Assembly: GCA_028287065.1 (NCBI GenBank)
Contig: JAQBQJ010000072.1
Coordinates: forward strand, 1 to 33,489
Reading direction: 5' to 3'
Source of the DNA: Labilithrix sp.
Lineage (GTDB): Bacteria; Myxococcota_A; Polyangia; Polyangiales; Polyangiaceae
DNA: 33,489 nucleotides
Shown here: positions 1 through 7,567 of the stretch, in pieces
How the letters are laid out: the number at the start of each line of letters is the position of its first letter
How positions within the stretch are numbered: the first letter of the stretch is position 1
Notes under the pieces: generated by a model
The model's input: the letters and a program-made list of their open reading frames with translations, nothing else
Told to the model about the DNA's origin: nothing
Databases searched by the model: none
Program-made: the position numbers and the translations under genes

Positions 1-2
1 CG

Positions 3-824
3 GACGTCACGCCGCCGAGCAGCGGCGGCGCGGCGAGTGGCTCGAGCGGCGGCGGCGCCGCGTTCGCGCCGCAGCTCGCGCCGCGCGACCTCGTCGGCGG
101 ACAGATCACCGAGCCGATGACCGCGGCGCTCGCCGGCTTCGTCGTCTACGTCGACACGAACGGCAACGGGAAGCTCGATCTCGAGGGTCAGTACGCCGAT
201 TCGCCGGATCAGATCATCGGCGGCAACAAGGAGCTGGTCCTCACCTATCTCAAGGGCGGCGGCGCGCTCGACTACGAGAAGCTGCGCGACAAGTCGGGCA
301 TCCTCCCGGCCGCAGGGTTCAACCTCGGGTGGACGCAGAGCGATCGTTGGCTGCCGCTCAACGTCGTCGAGCTTCAGCTCTCGGCGAAGGCGCAGCTCCC
401 GAACACGGTCTGCAGCTCGTATTCCGGCTACGACTCGAGCGGTACGTCCAGTGGCGGCACCATCGGCGCGGGGACGGTCTCGGTCGATGGAGGCTCGGCT
501 GGGAGCAGCAGCGGAAGCAGCGGGACCACCGGCGACTACTCCGGCTATCCGGACCCCTCCGACCCGAACCTCCACTGCTCGCCCGACGGACGCAGCTACA
601 CGTACGGGTCGTCGGCCCCCGACTGTCCGCCGTCGCCGCCGCCTCCGGTCGGTCTCTGCGCCGGCGATGTCTACGAGACGACCGCATGCGCCAGCCCGTA
701 CGGCTCGTCGCTGCAGCCGGGCCAGCCGGTTCCGGCGGGTTGGCCGTGCCCGACCGCCGTGGACGTCGACGGCGGCTCCGCCGACGCGGGTGTCATCGAC
801 GCCGGTTCGGCCGACGGCGGCTGA
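3..824 (+). CDS. 5'-truncated secreted/hypothetical protein, Ser/Gly-rich linker, contains DTNGNGKLDLE Ca-loop-like motif
   Basis: Frame 3 is open from the window edge (DVTPPSSGGAASGSSGGG...) through the tracked ORF 117..824, ending in TGA; low-complexity Ser/Gly segment typical of an exported protein. Confidence 0.7.
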   Translation, partial: DVTPPSSGGAASGSSGGGAAFAPQLAPRDLVGGQITEPMTAALAGFVVYVDTNGNGKLDLEGQYADSPDQIIGGNKELVLTYLKGGGALDYEKLRDKSGILPAAGFNLGWTQSDRWLPLNVVELQLSAKAQLPNTVCSSYSGYDSSGTSSGGTIGAGTVSVDGGSAGSSSGSSGTTGDYSGYPDPSDPNLHCSPDGRSYTYGSSAPDCPPSPPPPVGLCAGDVYETTACASPYGSSLQPGQPVPAGWPCPTAVDVDGGSADAGVIDAGSADGG

Positions 825-831
825 TCCTGCC

Positions 832-1401
832 TTGCAGCATGCGCGTTCATCCGGGCTGTCCGCCGCCGAGGTGAGCGACGTGTACCAGCGCTATGGTGCG
901 CTGCTCTCGCGTCGCTGCCGCCTCCTCTTGCGCGATCCTGCGCAGGCGGACGACGCCGTCCAGGAGCTCCTCTCGGTGCTCCTGCGACGGGGCGGTGGGC
1001 TACGAGCGGCGGACTCGCCGTATCGATGGCTTTGCCGCGCCGCGGACCGCGCGTGCATCGATCTGCTGCGGCGTGGAAAGCGCCTGCGCAGCGCCGTCGA
1101 CATCGACGACATCGACGACCTCGATCCCGTGGGCGTCGCACCTGGAATGGACCCGGAGGCTCGGTGCGCGGTCGTCGAATCCCTGGAACGCCTCGACGAA
1201 GAGCAGCAGTCGCTCGCGATCATGCTCTTCGTCGACGGCCTCAGTCAGGGCGAAGCGGCGGAGGAGCTCGGAGTGTCCCGCGTGACCATCAACAAGCGAG
1301 CGCAGGCGCTACGCACGCTGCTCCGCATCAGTCACACAGCCACGAGCGGCGAGCGCGAGCCAGGCAGCGATGCGCGTTCGACGAAGGAGGCGCGCACATG
1401 A
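832..1401 (+). CDS. ECF-like RNA polymerase sigma factor (start uncertain: TTG 832 or GTG 871)
   Basis: Part of frame-1 ORF 451..1401. Region-2-like QADDAVQELLSVLLRR...YRWLCRAADRACIDLLRR and region-4 HTH LDEEQQSLAIMLFVDGLSQGEAAEELGVSRVTINKRAQALR. The upstream part of the tracked ORF overlaps the preceding CDS and is not credible. Confidence 0.85.
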   Translation: MQHARSSGLSAAEVSDVYQRYGALLSRRCRLLLRDPAQADDAVQELLSVLLRRGGGLRAADSPYRWLCRAADRACIDLLRRGKRLRSAVDIDDIDDLDPVGVAPGMDPEARCAVVESLERLDEEQQSLAIMLFVDGLSQGEAAEELGVSRVTINKRAQALRTLLRISHTATSGEREPGSDARSTKEART

Positions 1402-2210
1402 GCCATCCCAGCAACCTCGACCTCGAAGCATTCGCCGTCGGCGAGCCGTTGCGCGCCGAGCACGCGCGTCACGTCGAAGAGTGCGCGGCATGTGGTGCGT
1501 TCCTCGAAGAGCTCCGCGGGGTCGTCGCGACAGGGCCCACCGCGAAAAAAGCCGACGACGCGGTCGCCCGCGCGATGCGCACGATGGGAGCGAGCGAGCG
1601 CGAACGCGAACGCGAGCCTGAGGCGCTCCACCCGAAGCGCGGGGCGGCGAACCGGAAGCTCTGGGTGCTCACGACGTCGGTGCTCGCACCGCTCGCGGCC
1701 GCAGCGGCGATCGTCCTCTCCCTGCGATCGGCCCCGCCGCCGGTCCACGCCTTGACTCCCGCGAACGAAGACCCGGAGCCGGCGGTCTCGACGACGATGA
1801 AGATCCAGATGGGGACCTTCCCGTCGGCGGTCGCGGAGCCCGACACGCGATTCAAGGGCGGGATGCAGCTCGCGGTCGTGCGCGCGCGCGGCGAGCAGCA
1901 GGTTCGCTTCTCGCCCGGCACGCGCACCGTGCACGTGAGGCCTGGAGACCGCATCCGTGTCGAGGTTGCGCTCGACCGCGAGCAGGCCATACTCGGCGCC
2001 GTGCTTGCGGACGACGGAAGCTATCTCGAGATCATGCCCGAGGCCGTGCGCGGGCCCGGCACTCACTACTCCGAGCGCTCCGCGAAGATCGACGCCGCGC
2101 CGACGCACGGCACGATCCTGATCGGCACGCCCGAAGCCGTGGCGCACGCACGCGCGACCCGGCAGCTCGACGGCGTCACCACGCTGCGCGTCGACTCGGA
2201 GAAGCCGTGA
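1398..2210 (+). CDS. Membrane-anchored zinc-finger (ZAS-type) anti-sigma factor
   Basis: ATG at 1398 overlaps the sigma stop by 4 bp (ATGA). HX3CX2C motif (HVEECAAC) near the N-terminus, one TM segment (LWVLTTSVLAPLAAAAAIVLSL), then an extracytoplasmic domain. Confidence 0.8.
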   Translation: MSHPSNLDLEAFAVGEPLRAEHARHVEECAACGAFLEELRGVVATGPTAKKADDAVARAMRTMGASEREREREPEALHPKRGAANRKLWVLTTSVLAPLAAAAAIVLSLRSAPPPVHALTPANEDPEPAVSTTMKIQMGTFPSAVAEPDTRFKGGMQLAVVRARGEQQVRFSPGTRTVHVRPGDRIRVEVALDREQAILGAVLADDGSYLEIMPEAVRGPGTHYSERSAKIDAAPTHGTILIGTPEAVAHARATRQLDGVTTLRVDSEKP

Positions 2211-3808
2211 TCTCGCGTGCCGCTCTGGCGGGTGCTGCCGTCGCCCTCGGCGTCGCGAGCTGGACCGGCACCGCGCTCGCCGAGCCGGTGCGCATCCTCG
2301 TCGCTGCCGGCAGCAAGCTCGGGCTCGCCGCAGAGCGCCCGCTCAAGTTCGCGTCGACCGATGCCACGCGCGTCCGCGACGTGGTCGTCAGCCTCGGCGG
2401 CGTGAAGCCCGAGCACGCGATCGTTCTGTCCGAGCCTTCGCGCGCGCAGCTGGTCGCCGCCGTCGATCGCGCGCGTACCGAGGCGCAGAAGCACCGCGCC
2501 GACGAGGTCACGCTGATCTTCTACTACAGCGGGCACGGCGATCACGACGCGATCCACCTCGGTGACGATCGCGTGCTCCTCACCGATCTCTCCGCCAAGC
2601 TCGGCGAGGTGCCGGCGGGGCTGCGCATCGCCGTCACGGACGCGTGCCGCGCCACGCGCGACAAGGGCTTCACCGCGGACGAGCCGTTCGCGATCGCCGC
2701 CACCAACGTTCCGCAGGCCACCGGCCAGGTGTGGTTGCACGCCTCGAGCGACGGCGAGGCCGCGCAGGAGTCCGACGAGCTCCAGGGCGCGATCTTCACG
2801 CACTCCTGGATCAACGGCCTCCGCGGCGCGGCGGACGCGAACGGCGACGCACGCGTCACCCTCGAGGAGAGCTTCGCGTTCGCGCACTCCCAGACGATGA
2901 TCCGCTCCGCGAAGAGCAGCGGCGTCCTCCAGAAGCCCGAAGCGGTGGTGAGCCTTCGCGAGGCCGCGCCCGTCGTCCTCACCGAGACGGCATCGCGCAT
3001 GGCCACCCTCTCGCTGCCGCGAGGGCGCGATGCGCACTTCCTCGTCTACTCGTCCGGCGCGAAGAGCGTGCTCTCGGAGCTGTGGAGCTCTCCCGATCGC
3101 CGCATCGTGCTGCGCGTGCCGCCCGGCCGTTACGTCGTCCAGCGCCGCGTCGGTGCGTTCGGCGGCCTCGCGACCATCGCGATCGGCGAGGGCGAAGAGC
3201 GCAAGCTCGAGGATCGCGAGTTCGCCGCGACCAGCCTCGAGGTCCTCGCGCGCAAGGGCGAAGAGGTCGAGCCCGACAAGGTCGCCGCGCCTCCGCCGGC
3301 CGAGACGCCGCATCACGAGCTCTCCGCGGGGTACGACGCGGGCGCGAACGTCCGTACGTCGTTCGTGCACGGACCGCACGCGAGCTGGGCGTACGCGTGG
3401 CCGCACGTCGCGATCAGCATCGGCGGCGGCGCAGATTTCACGGGGCGCGACCTCGCCGCGAAGGACGAGCGCCTCGCCTCTGGCTACGGGCGCGCGAGCG
3501 TCGAGTACCGGCTCCCGCTCGGTTCCGTCACGTTGCGCGGTGGAGCAGGCGGACGCGCCGGCCTCGTCGCGCAGACGATCGAGCCCACGGCCGCGGGCGC
3601 GCTCGATCCGTCGGTGAAGGCGGAATCGAAGACCGCATTCACGTTCGGGCCCGAGCTGTTCCTCGCCGCACGTTTCGCGCTGGATCCGCGACGAACCTTC
3701 TTCGTCGACATCGGCGCGACCGGCAACGTGCTGTTCCTCCGTGAAGAGGCATCGCTCGTCGGCGTCGCCGGTCTCATGGGCAGCGGCTCGCTCGGCGCCA
3801 GGTTCTGA
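2207..3808 (+). CDS. Secreted caspase-family (peptidase C14-like) protein with C-terminal beta-barrel-like region
   Basis: GTG start overlaps anti-sigma stop by 4 bp. Signal peptide MISRAALAGAAVALGVASWTGTALA; catalytic His motif FYYSGHGD (His codon 2534-2536) and Cys motif VTDACRA (Cys codon 2645-2647); alternating amphipathic C-terminus ending in Phe (GSLGARF). Confidence 0.85.
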   Translation: MISRAALAGAAVALGVASWTGTALAEPVRILVAAGSKLGLAAERPLKFASTDATRVRDVVVSLGGVKPEHAIVLSEPSRAQLVAAVDRARTEAQKHRADEVTLIFYYSGHGDHDAIHLGDDRVLLTDLSAKLGEVPAGLRIAVTDACRATRDKGFTADEPFAIAATNVPQATGQVWLHASSDGEAAQESDELQGAIFTHSWINGLRGAADANGDARVTLEESFAFAHSQTMIRSAKSSGVLQKPEAVVSLREAAPVVLTETASRMATLSLPRGRDAHFLVYSSGAKSVLSELWSSPDRRIVLRVPPGRYVVQRRVGAFGGLATIAIGEGEERKLEDREFAATSLEVLARKGEEVEPDKVAAPPPAETPHHELSAGYDAGANVRTSFVHGPHASWAYAWPHVAISIGGGADFTGRDLAAKDERLASGYGRASVEYRLPLGSVTLRGGAGGRAGLVAQTIEPTAAGALDPSVKAESKTAFTFGPELFLAARFALDPRRTFFVDIGATGNVLFLREEASLVGVAGLMGSGSLGARF

Positions 3809-3869
3809 GTCGTCGGGCGCGCGCGCGATCCCGACCCGACCCGACTCGTCCGAGGCGCCGCGGGAGGGT

Positions 3870-5987
3870 TCAGCGCGGCGCGAAGCTCGCGCGGCGCGCG
3901 ACCTCGAGCCTCGGGCCGTCGAGCTTTCCCTCGACGATCTCGTACCCCATGAGGGCGAGCACGCGACCTCGAACGAAGAGCGGCCGCGCGTTGCCGTACC
4001 AGTCGACGCACGACGTGCGGCAGCGATCATCCTCCGTCTTGACCGCGCGCGCGGCGAGCGCGCCGAGCTCGCGGAACCGAAGGCCGTCGTGCTTCAGGTA
4101 CAGGACGCTCGCCGATCCCTCGACGAGGTGCTCGTAGCCCGCGGCCTGCGCGCTGCGGAGCGGAAGGGCGACGACTCCGCTGCGCTCGCCGTCGTTCCGA
4201 TAGAAGAAGCCGTGGCTCCGCAGCTCGCCCTGCGAGGCGCCCTTGCGCGTGTACGTGCCCGACGCGGACGCGCCGCCCCTGTCGAGGGCGATCGACGTGA
4301 ACGTGAGGTCCGCGCCGTTCGAGCCGACGACGATCGCGTCGTCGCCCATCCCCTCGATGCGGTCGACGCCGTGTGTGAGCGCGAGGCCGACCGCAGGTGT
4401 GCTCCCGGCGTAGCGATGCACGACGACGCGGACCTCGGCCGGCTTCTTCGCGTGCCCCCATCCTGCGCCGGTGCCGTACAGGAGATGATCGCCGACGAAG
4501 CGGTTGTGCAAGGTACCGCCTCGCGCCTCGGGCAACGGCACGTAGGCGGACGACGGCGCCGACTCCGCACGCGTCGTGAAGCTCGAGAGCGGGACCCGCA
4601 GCATCGCCATCGCGCCTGCGCTGTGCTCGGCCGACCACATCGCATCGCCGTTTGCCTCGGCGCGCACGAGCACGTTCAGGTGGTCGTCGCGCTCGAGGAA
4701 CGAGAGCTGATCGATCGGCGCACCGCGCGTCCGGAGCACGCGCGGCTCCTCCTTCGGATCGAGCGGCAGGCGATACAGGAGCGACGCGGCCGGACGCTCG
4801 ACGCGCACGGCGTCGTTCGGGACACGCGGCGTCGAGGGCGTCATCCACACGTACACCGCGCCGGGTGAGACGTAGAAGACGCGACCTGACGGGCCGAGCA
4901 CGCCGCGTGCGCTGCACGTCATCTCGCCGCCGGGTCCGCGCGTGCCGAGGTCGCACGTCGTGACGGTGTGCAGCGACAGGTTGCCCGGGCTCGGCGGATC
5001 GAGCGGCCGCGCGATGTGCGTCGGCGCGATGATCGTCGAGAAGTCCGTGCTCGTGGCGCCGGGCTTCCAGCGACGAAGCGCGGGGAGCCACCCGAGCGGC
5101 TCGCGCGCATCCAGCCGGACGTGGAGCGGCGTATAGAAGACGAGCTGATTGCCGATGAGCCGGCTCGAGTAGTTCCGCGACGAGTAATAGTCGTTCCCGC
5201 GCAGGTGGTACGTCGCGCGCGGCGTGATGTGGCCGGACGCATCGAGGTCGAAGAGCCCGATCTCGGTCCCGCCGCGCGCGTAGCTATAACCGATCACCAC
5301 GACCGTGTCGGTCGTGACGAGGAGCTCGTCGTACCAGGCGCCGGCGGGGTCGACGTCCGGGCCGAAGGCGTCGACGGCGGACACGCGCGCGAGGTCGCCG
5401 AGGCGCACGGTGAAGAGCCGGCCGCGACGAAGCACGACGAGATGCTCGCCCCGCACCTTGACGATGCCTCCCTCGTCGACGCCGGCGTGCTGGGTGTTCG
5501 TGACGGAGGTCGTCGCGCCGGTGCCGGTGCCCGAGCTCGCGCCCGCGCCGTGACCGAGCGTTCCGACGCTGCCGAGGCCGATGCCTTCTCCCTTCCCTCC
5601 TCCGCCCTCGCCGGCGCCGCTCAGGCCGAGGCCGCCCGCGCCGAAGGCATCGCCGATCGCGTCACCCCACATGTCTCCGGCGGCGGAGGACGGATCGGCG
5701 GGCTCGGCGACGTCGCTGCCGGCCGGCGTGGCCGCGCCGCGGCTGCGCGCGAGGCCGCGCACGTACGCGACGAGCTCGTCGTTCGACGCAAACGTCGCGA
5801 GGGCCTCGGCGCGCGCTTCTCGTCCGGCATCGGCGACCGCGGCGGGCGAAGACGACGCCGACGGCGGAGCGGCCGAGGGAACGCTCGGGCGGTCGACGGC
5901 CCCGATAGGGGCGCCGCATGCGGCCGCATACGCGCTCGCGCCAGCGCACACGAGGAGCCCGAGAGCCGCACGACGCACGGAGACCAT
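3870..5987 (-). CDS. Secreted lipoprotein with C-terminal beta-propeller domain (Beta_propel family-like)
   Basis: Lipobox-like YAAACGAP; TNTQHAGVDEGGIVKVRGEHLVVLRRGRLFTVRL resembles the conserved TN.Q..GVDE.DIVK start of this family. Confidence 0.8.
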   Translation of the reverse strand: MVSVRRAALGLLVCAGASAYAAACGAPIGAVDRPSVPSAAPPSASSSPAAVADAGREARAEALATFASNDELVAYVRGLARSRGAATPAGSDVAEPADPSSAAGDMWGDAIGDAFGAGGLGLSGAGEGGGGKGEGIGLGSVGTLGHGAGASSGTGTGATTSVTNTQHAGVDEGGIVKVRGEHLVVLRRGRLFTVRLGDLARVSAVDAFGPDVDPAGAWYDELLVTTDTVVVIGYSYARGGTEIGLFDLDASGHITPRATYHLRGNDYYSSRNYSSRLIGNQLVFYTPLHVRLDAREPLGWLPALRRWKPGATSTDFSTIIAPTHIARPLDPPSPGNLSLHTVTTCDLGTRGPGGEMTCSARGVLGPSGRVFYVSPGAVYVWMTPSTPRVPNDAVRVERPAASLLYRLPLDPKEEPRVLRTRGAPIDQLSFLERDDHLNVLVRAEANGDAMWSAEHSAGAMAMLRVPLSSFTTRAESAPSSAYVPLPEARGGTLHNRFVGDHLLYGTGAGWGHAKKPAEVRVVVHRYAGSTPAVGLALTHGVDRIEGMGDDAIVVGSNGADLTFTSIALDRGGASASGTYTRKGASQGELRSHGFFYRNDGERSGVVALPLRSAQAAGYEHLVEGSASVLYLKHDGLRFRELGALAARAVKTEDDRCRTSCVDWYGNARPLFVRGRVLALMGYEIVEGKLDGPRLEVARRASFAPR

Positions 5988-6036
5988 CCCGCTTCGACCA
6001 CGCGGAGAGCGAAAAGTTCTCGGGCCGGTGCCGAAT

Positions 6037-6222
6037 TCAACGTCGCTCGAGCACCACGTACACGAACGACTGCACGGCCCCGCCGGGCGTGCGATGGGCC
6101 TCGTGCCGCGAGTCGATGACCTCGAACGCGTCGCCGGCGACGTCGAGCAACGTCACGTCGCGGTGCCCCCGCGCGAGCGCGCCGCGCGTGCGGTAGACGT
6201 CGTCCCAGTGCGCAGCGCTCAC
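6037..6222 (-). pseudogene. 61-aa in-frame remnant of a class I SAM-dependent methyltransferase (internally deleted)
   Basis: MSAAHWDDVYRTRG (N-terminal signature), ARGHRDVTLLDVA (post-motif-I segment) and FEVIDSRHEAHRTPGGAVQSFVYVVLERR (C-terminal signature) are collinear pieces of a protein normally near 200 aa; SAM-binding GGG loop and core are absent. Confidence 0.6.
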
Positions 6223-6226
6223 GCGC

Positions 6227-7567
6227 TCACGGTACGACTTCGACGCGCGTCCCGTCCGCGAGCTCGGCGCTCCCGAGCTTCACGACGCGATCGCCTTCGG
6301 TGATCCCCGTCGCGAGCTCGATGGTGGGGCCGGTGTCGCGCTCCACGACCACCGGCACGAGCTTCAGCTTCGAATCCGGCCCCACGACGGCGATGCGCAT
6401 GCCCTTCGCGTCGTTCATGACGGCGGTTGCCGGCACCTCGAACACGCGATGCGGCGACGGCAGCGTCAGCGCGACCTGCGCGTACATTCCACCGAGCAGC
6501 TCGCCCTTGGGGTTCGGAACGCGGATCTCCGTGTTCATCGTGCGCGACGCCGGATCGAGCGAGCCCGCCGCGCGCGCGACCTTGCCTTCGAACGTCCGAC
6601 CGGCGAACTCGCGCACCGTGACCTGCGCGGGAACGTCGGTGCGCACGCTGGGCGCCACGTCCTGCGGGACCTGCACGAAGACGCGCACCGGGTCGACGTT
6701 CGAGATCTTGTAGAGCGGCGTGGTCGGCGACACGAGCGCGCCGCGCTCGATCATGCGGCCGTTCACGGTGCCCGCGAACGGCGCGGTGACGCGTCCCCAG
6801 GACTTCATCTGCACGAGGCGTCGCACGTTCGCCTTCTGCGCCTCGATCGCTGCCTGCGCGACCTTGACGTTCGCCTCGTCGACGAGCGACTGCGACTGCT
6901 TCTGATCGAGCTCCTGCTGCGAGGCGACGCCCTGCGGCGTGAGCTTCTTGTAGCGTTCGAGGGTGGTGACCGAGAAATCGCGGTTCGCCGTGGCCTGCAC
7001 GAGCGCGGCCTGCGATTGCACGAGCTGCGCGCGCGCCTGGTCGAGCTGCTGGTCGATCTCCGGCGTGTCGATCTCGACGAGCACCGCGCCCGCTTCGACC
7101 TTGTCGCCCATGTCGGCGTGCCACTTGCCGACGTAGCCGCTCGAGCGCGGATAAACGACCGTCTCCTCGAGGGGCTGCACGCTGCCGGGCAGGGCCATCG
7201 AGCGATCGCTCGACTTCACCTTCGGCGCCACGACCTGCACGCGGAGCGTGGCCGTGTCGTTGTTCTTCGTCGCCTCGGCGAGCTCGCGCTGCGCGTGCCG
7301 CTTCGGGAGCCACGCGAGCAGGAATGCCGCCGCGACCAGCACGGCAGCGATCGCCGCGAACGCGATGACGCGCGTCGCGTTCACCTTCGCCGGCGAAGGC
7401 AGGTCGAAGCCGAGATCGCCGTGCGGAGGGTGCTCCTTCACGTGCTCGCCATGCAGTACCGCAAGCTGCGCGTGCGGCCCGTGCGGCGCGTGCGGCGTGT
7501 GCTGCGCGTGCTGCGCCTGTCGCGGCGTGGTGGTCGCGGTATTCGGCGGATCGCCAAGAGCGGTCAT
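6227..7567 (-). CDS. RND efflux periplasmic adaptor subunit (HlyD/membrane-fusion family) with His-rich N-terminus
   Basis: MTALGDPPN start at 7567. One N-terminal TM, lipoyl/barrel-sandwich halves (SGYVGKWHADMGDKVEAGAVLVEIDTPEID ... VTAPFAGTVNGRMIERGALVSP), coiled coil between. Confidence 0.9.
   Translation of the reverse strand: MTALGDPPNTATTTPRQAQHAQHTPHAPHGPHAQLAVLHGEHVKEHPPHGDLGFDLPSPAKVNATRVIAFAAIAAVLVAAAFLLAWLPKRHAQRELAEATKNNDTATLRVQVVAPKVKSSDRSMALPGSVQPLEETVVYPRSSGYVGKWHADMGDKVEAGAVLVEIDTPEIDQQLDQARAQLVQSQAALVQATANRDFSVTTLERYKKLTPQGVASQQELDQKQSQSLVDEANVKVAQAAIEAQKANVRRLVQMKSWGRVTAPFAGTVNGRMIERGALVSPTTPLYKISNVDPVRVFVQVPQDVAPSVRTDVPAQVTVREFAGRTFEGKVARAAGSLDPASRTMNTEIRVPNPKGELLGGMYAQVALTLPSPHRVFEVPATAVMNDAKGMRIAVVGPDSKLKLVPVVVERDTGPTIELATGITEGDRVVKLGSAELADGTRVEVVP

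Noticed and set aside
451-831. N-terminal extension of the sigma factor ORF
   Set aside because: Overlaps the preceding CDS out of frame and has Arg/Pro/Thr-rich shadow composition; start placed at 832 or 871.
832-3808. Sigma/anti-sigma/caspase as a CRISPR-associated (type III) module
   Set aside because: No CRISPR array or cas gene is visible in the window; only the general protease-sigma logic is similar.
2066-4030. 654-aa minus ORF antisense to the caspase gene
   Set aside because: Shadow of the caspase/anti-sigma frame; no recognisable motifs.
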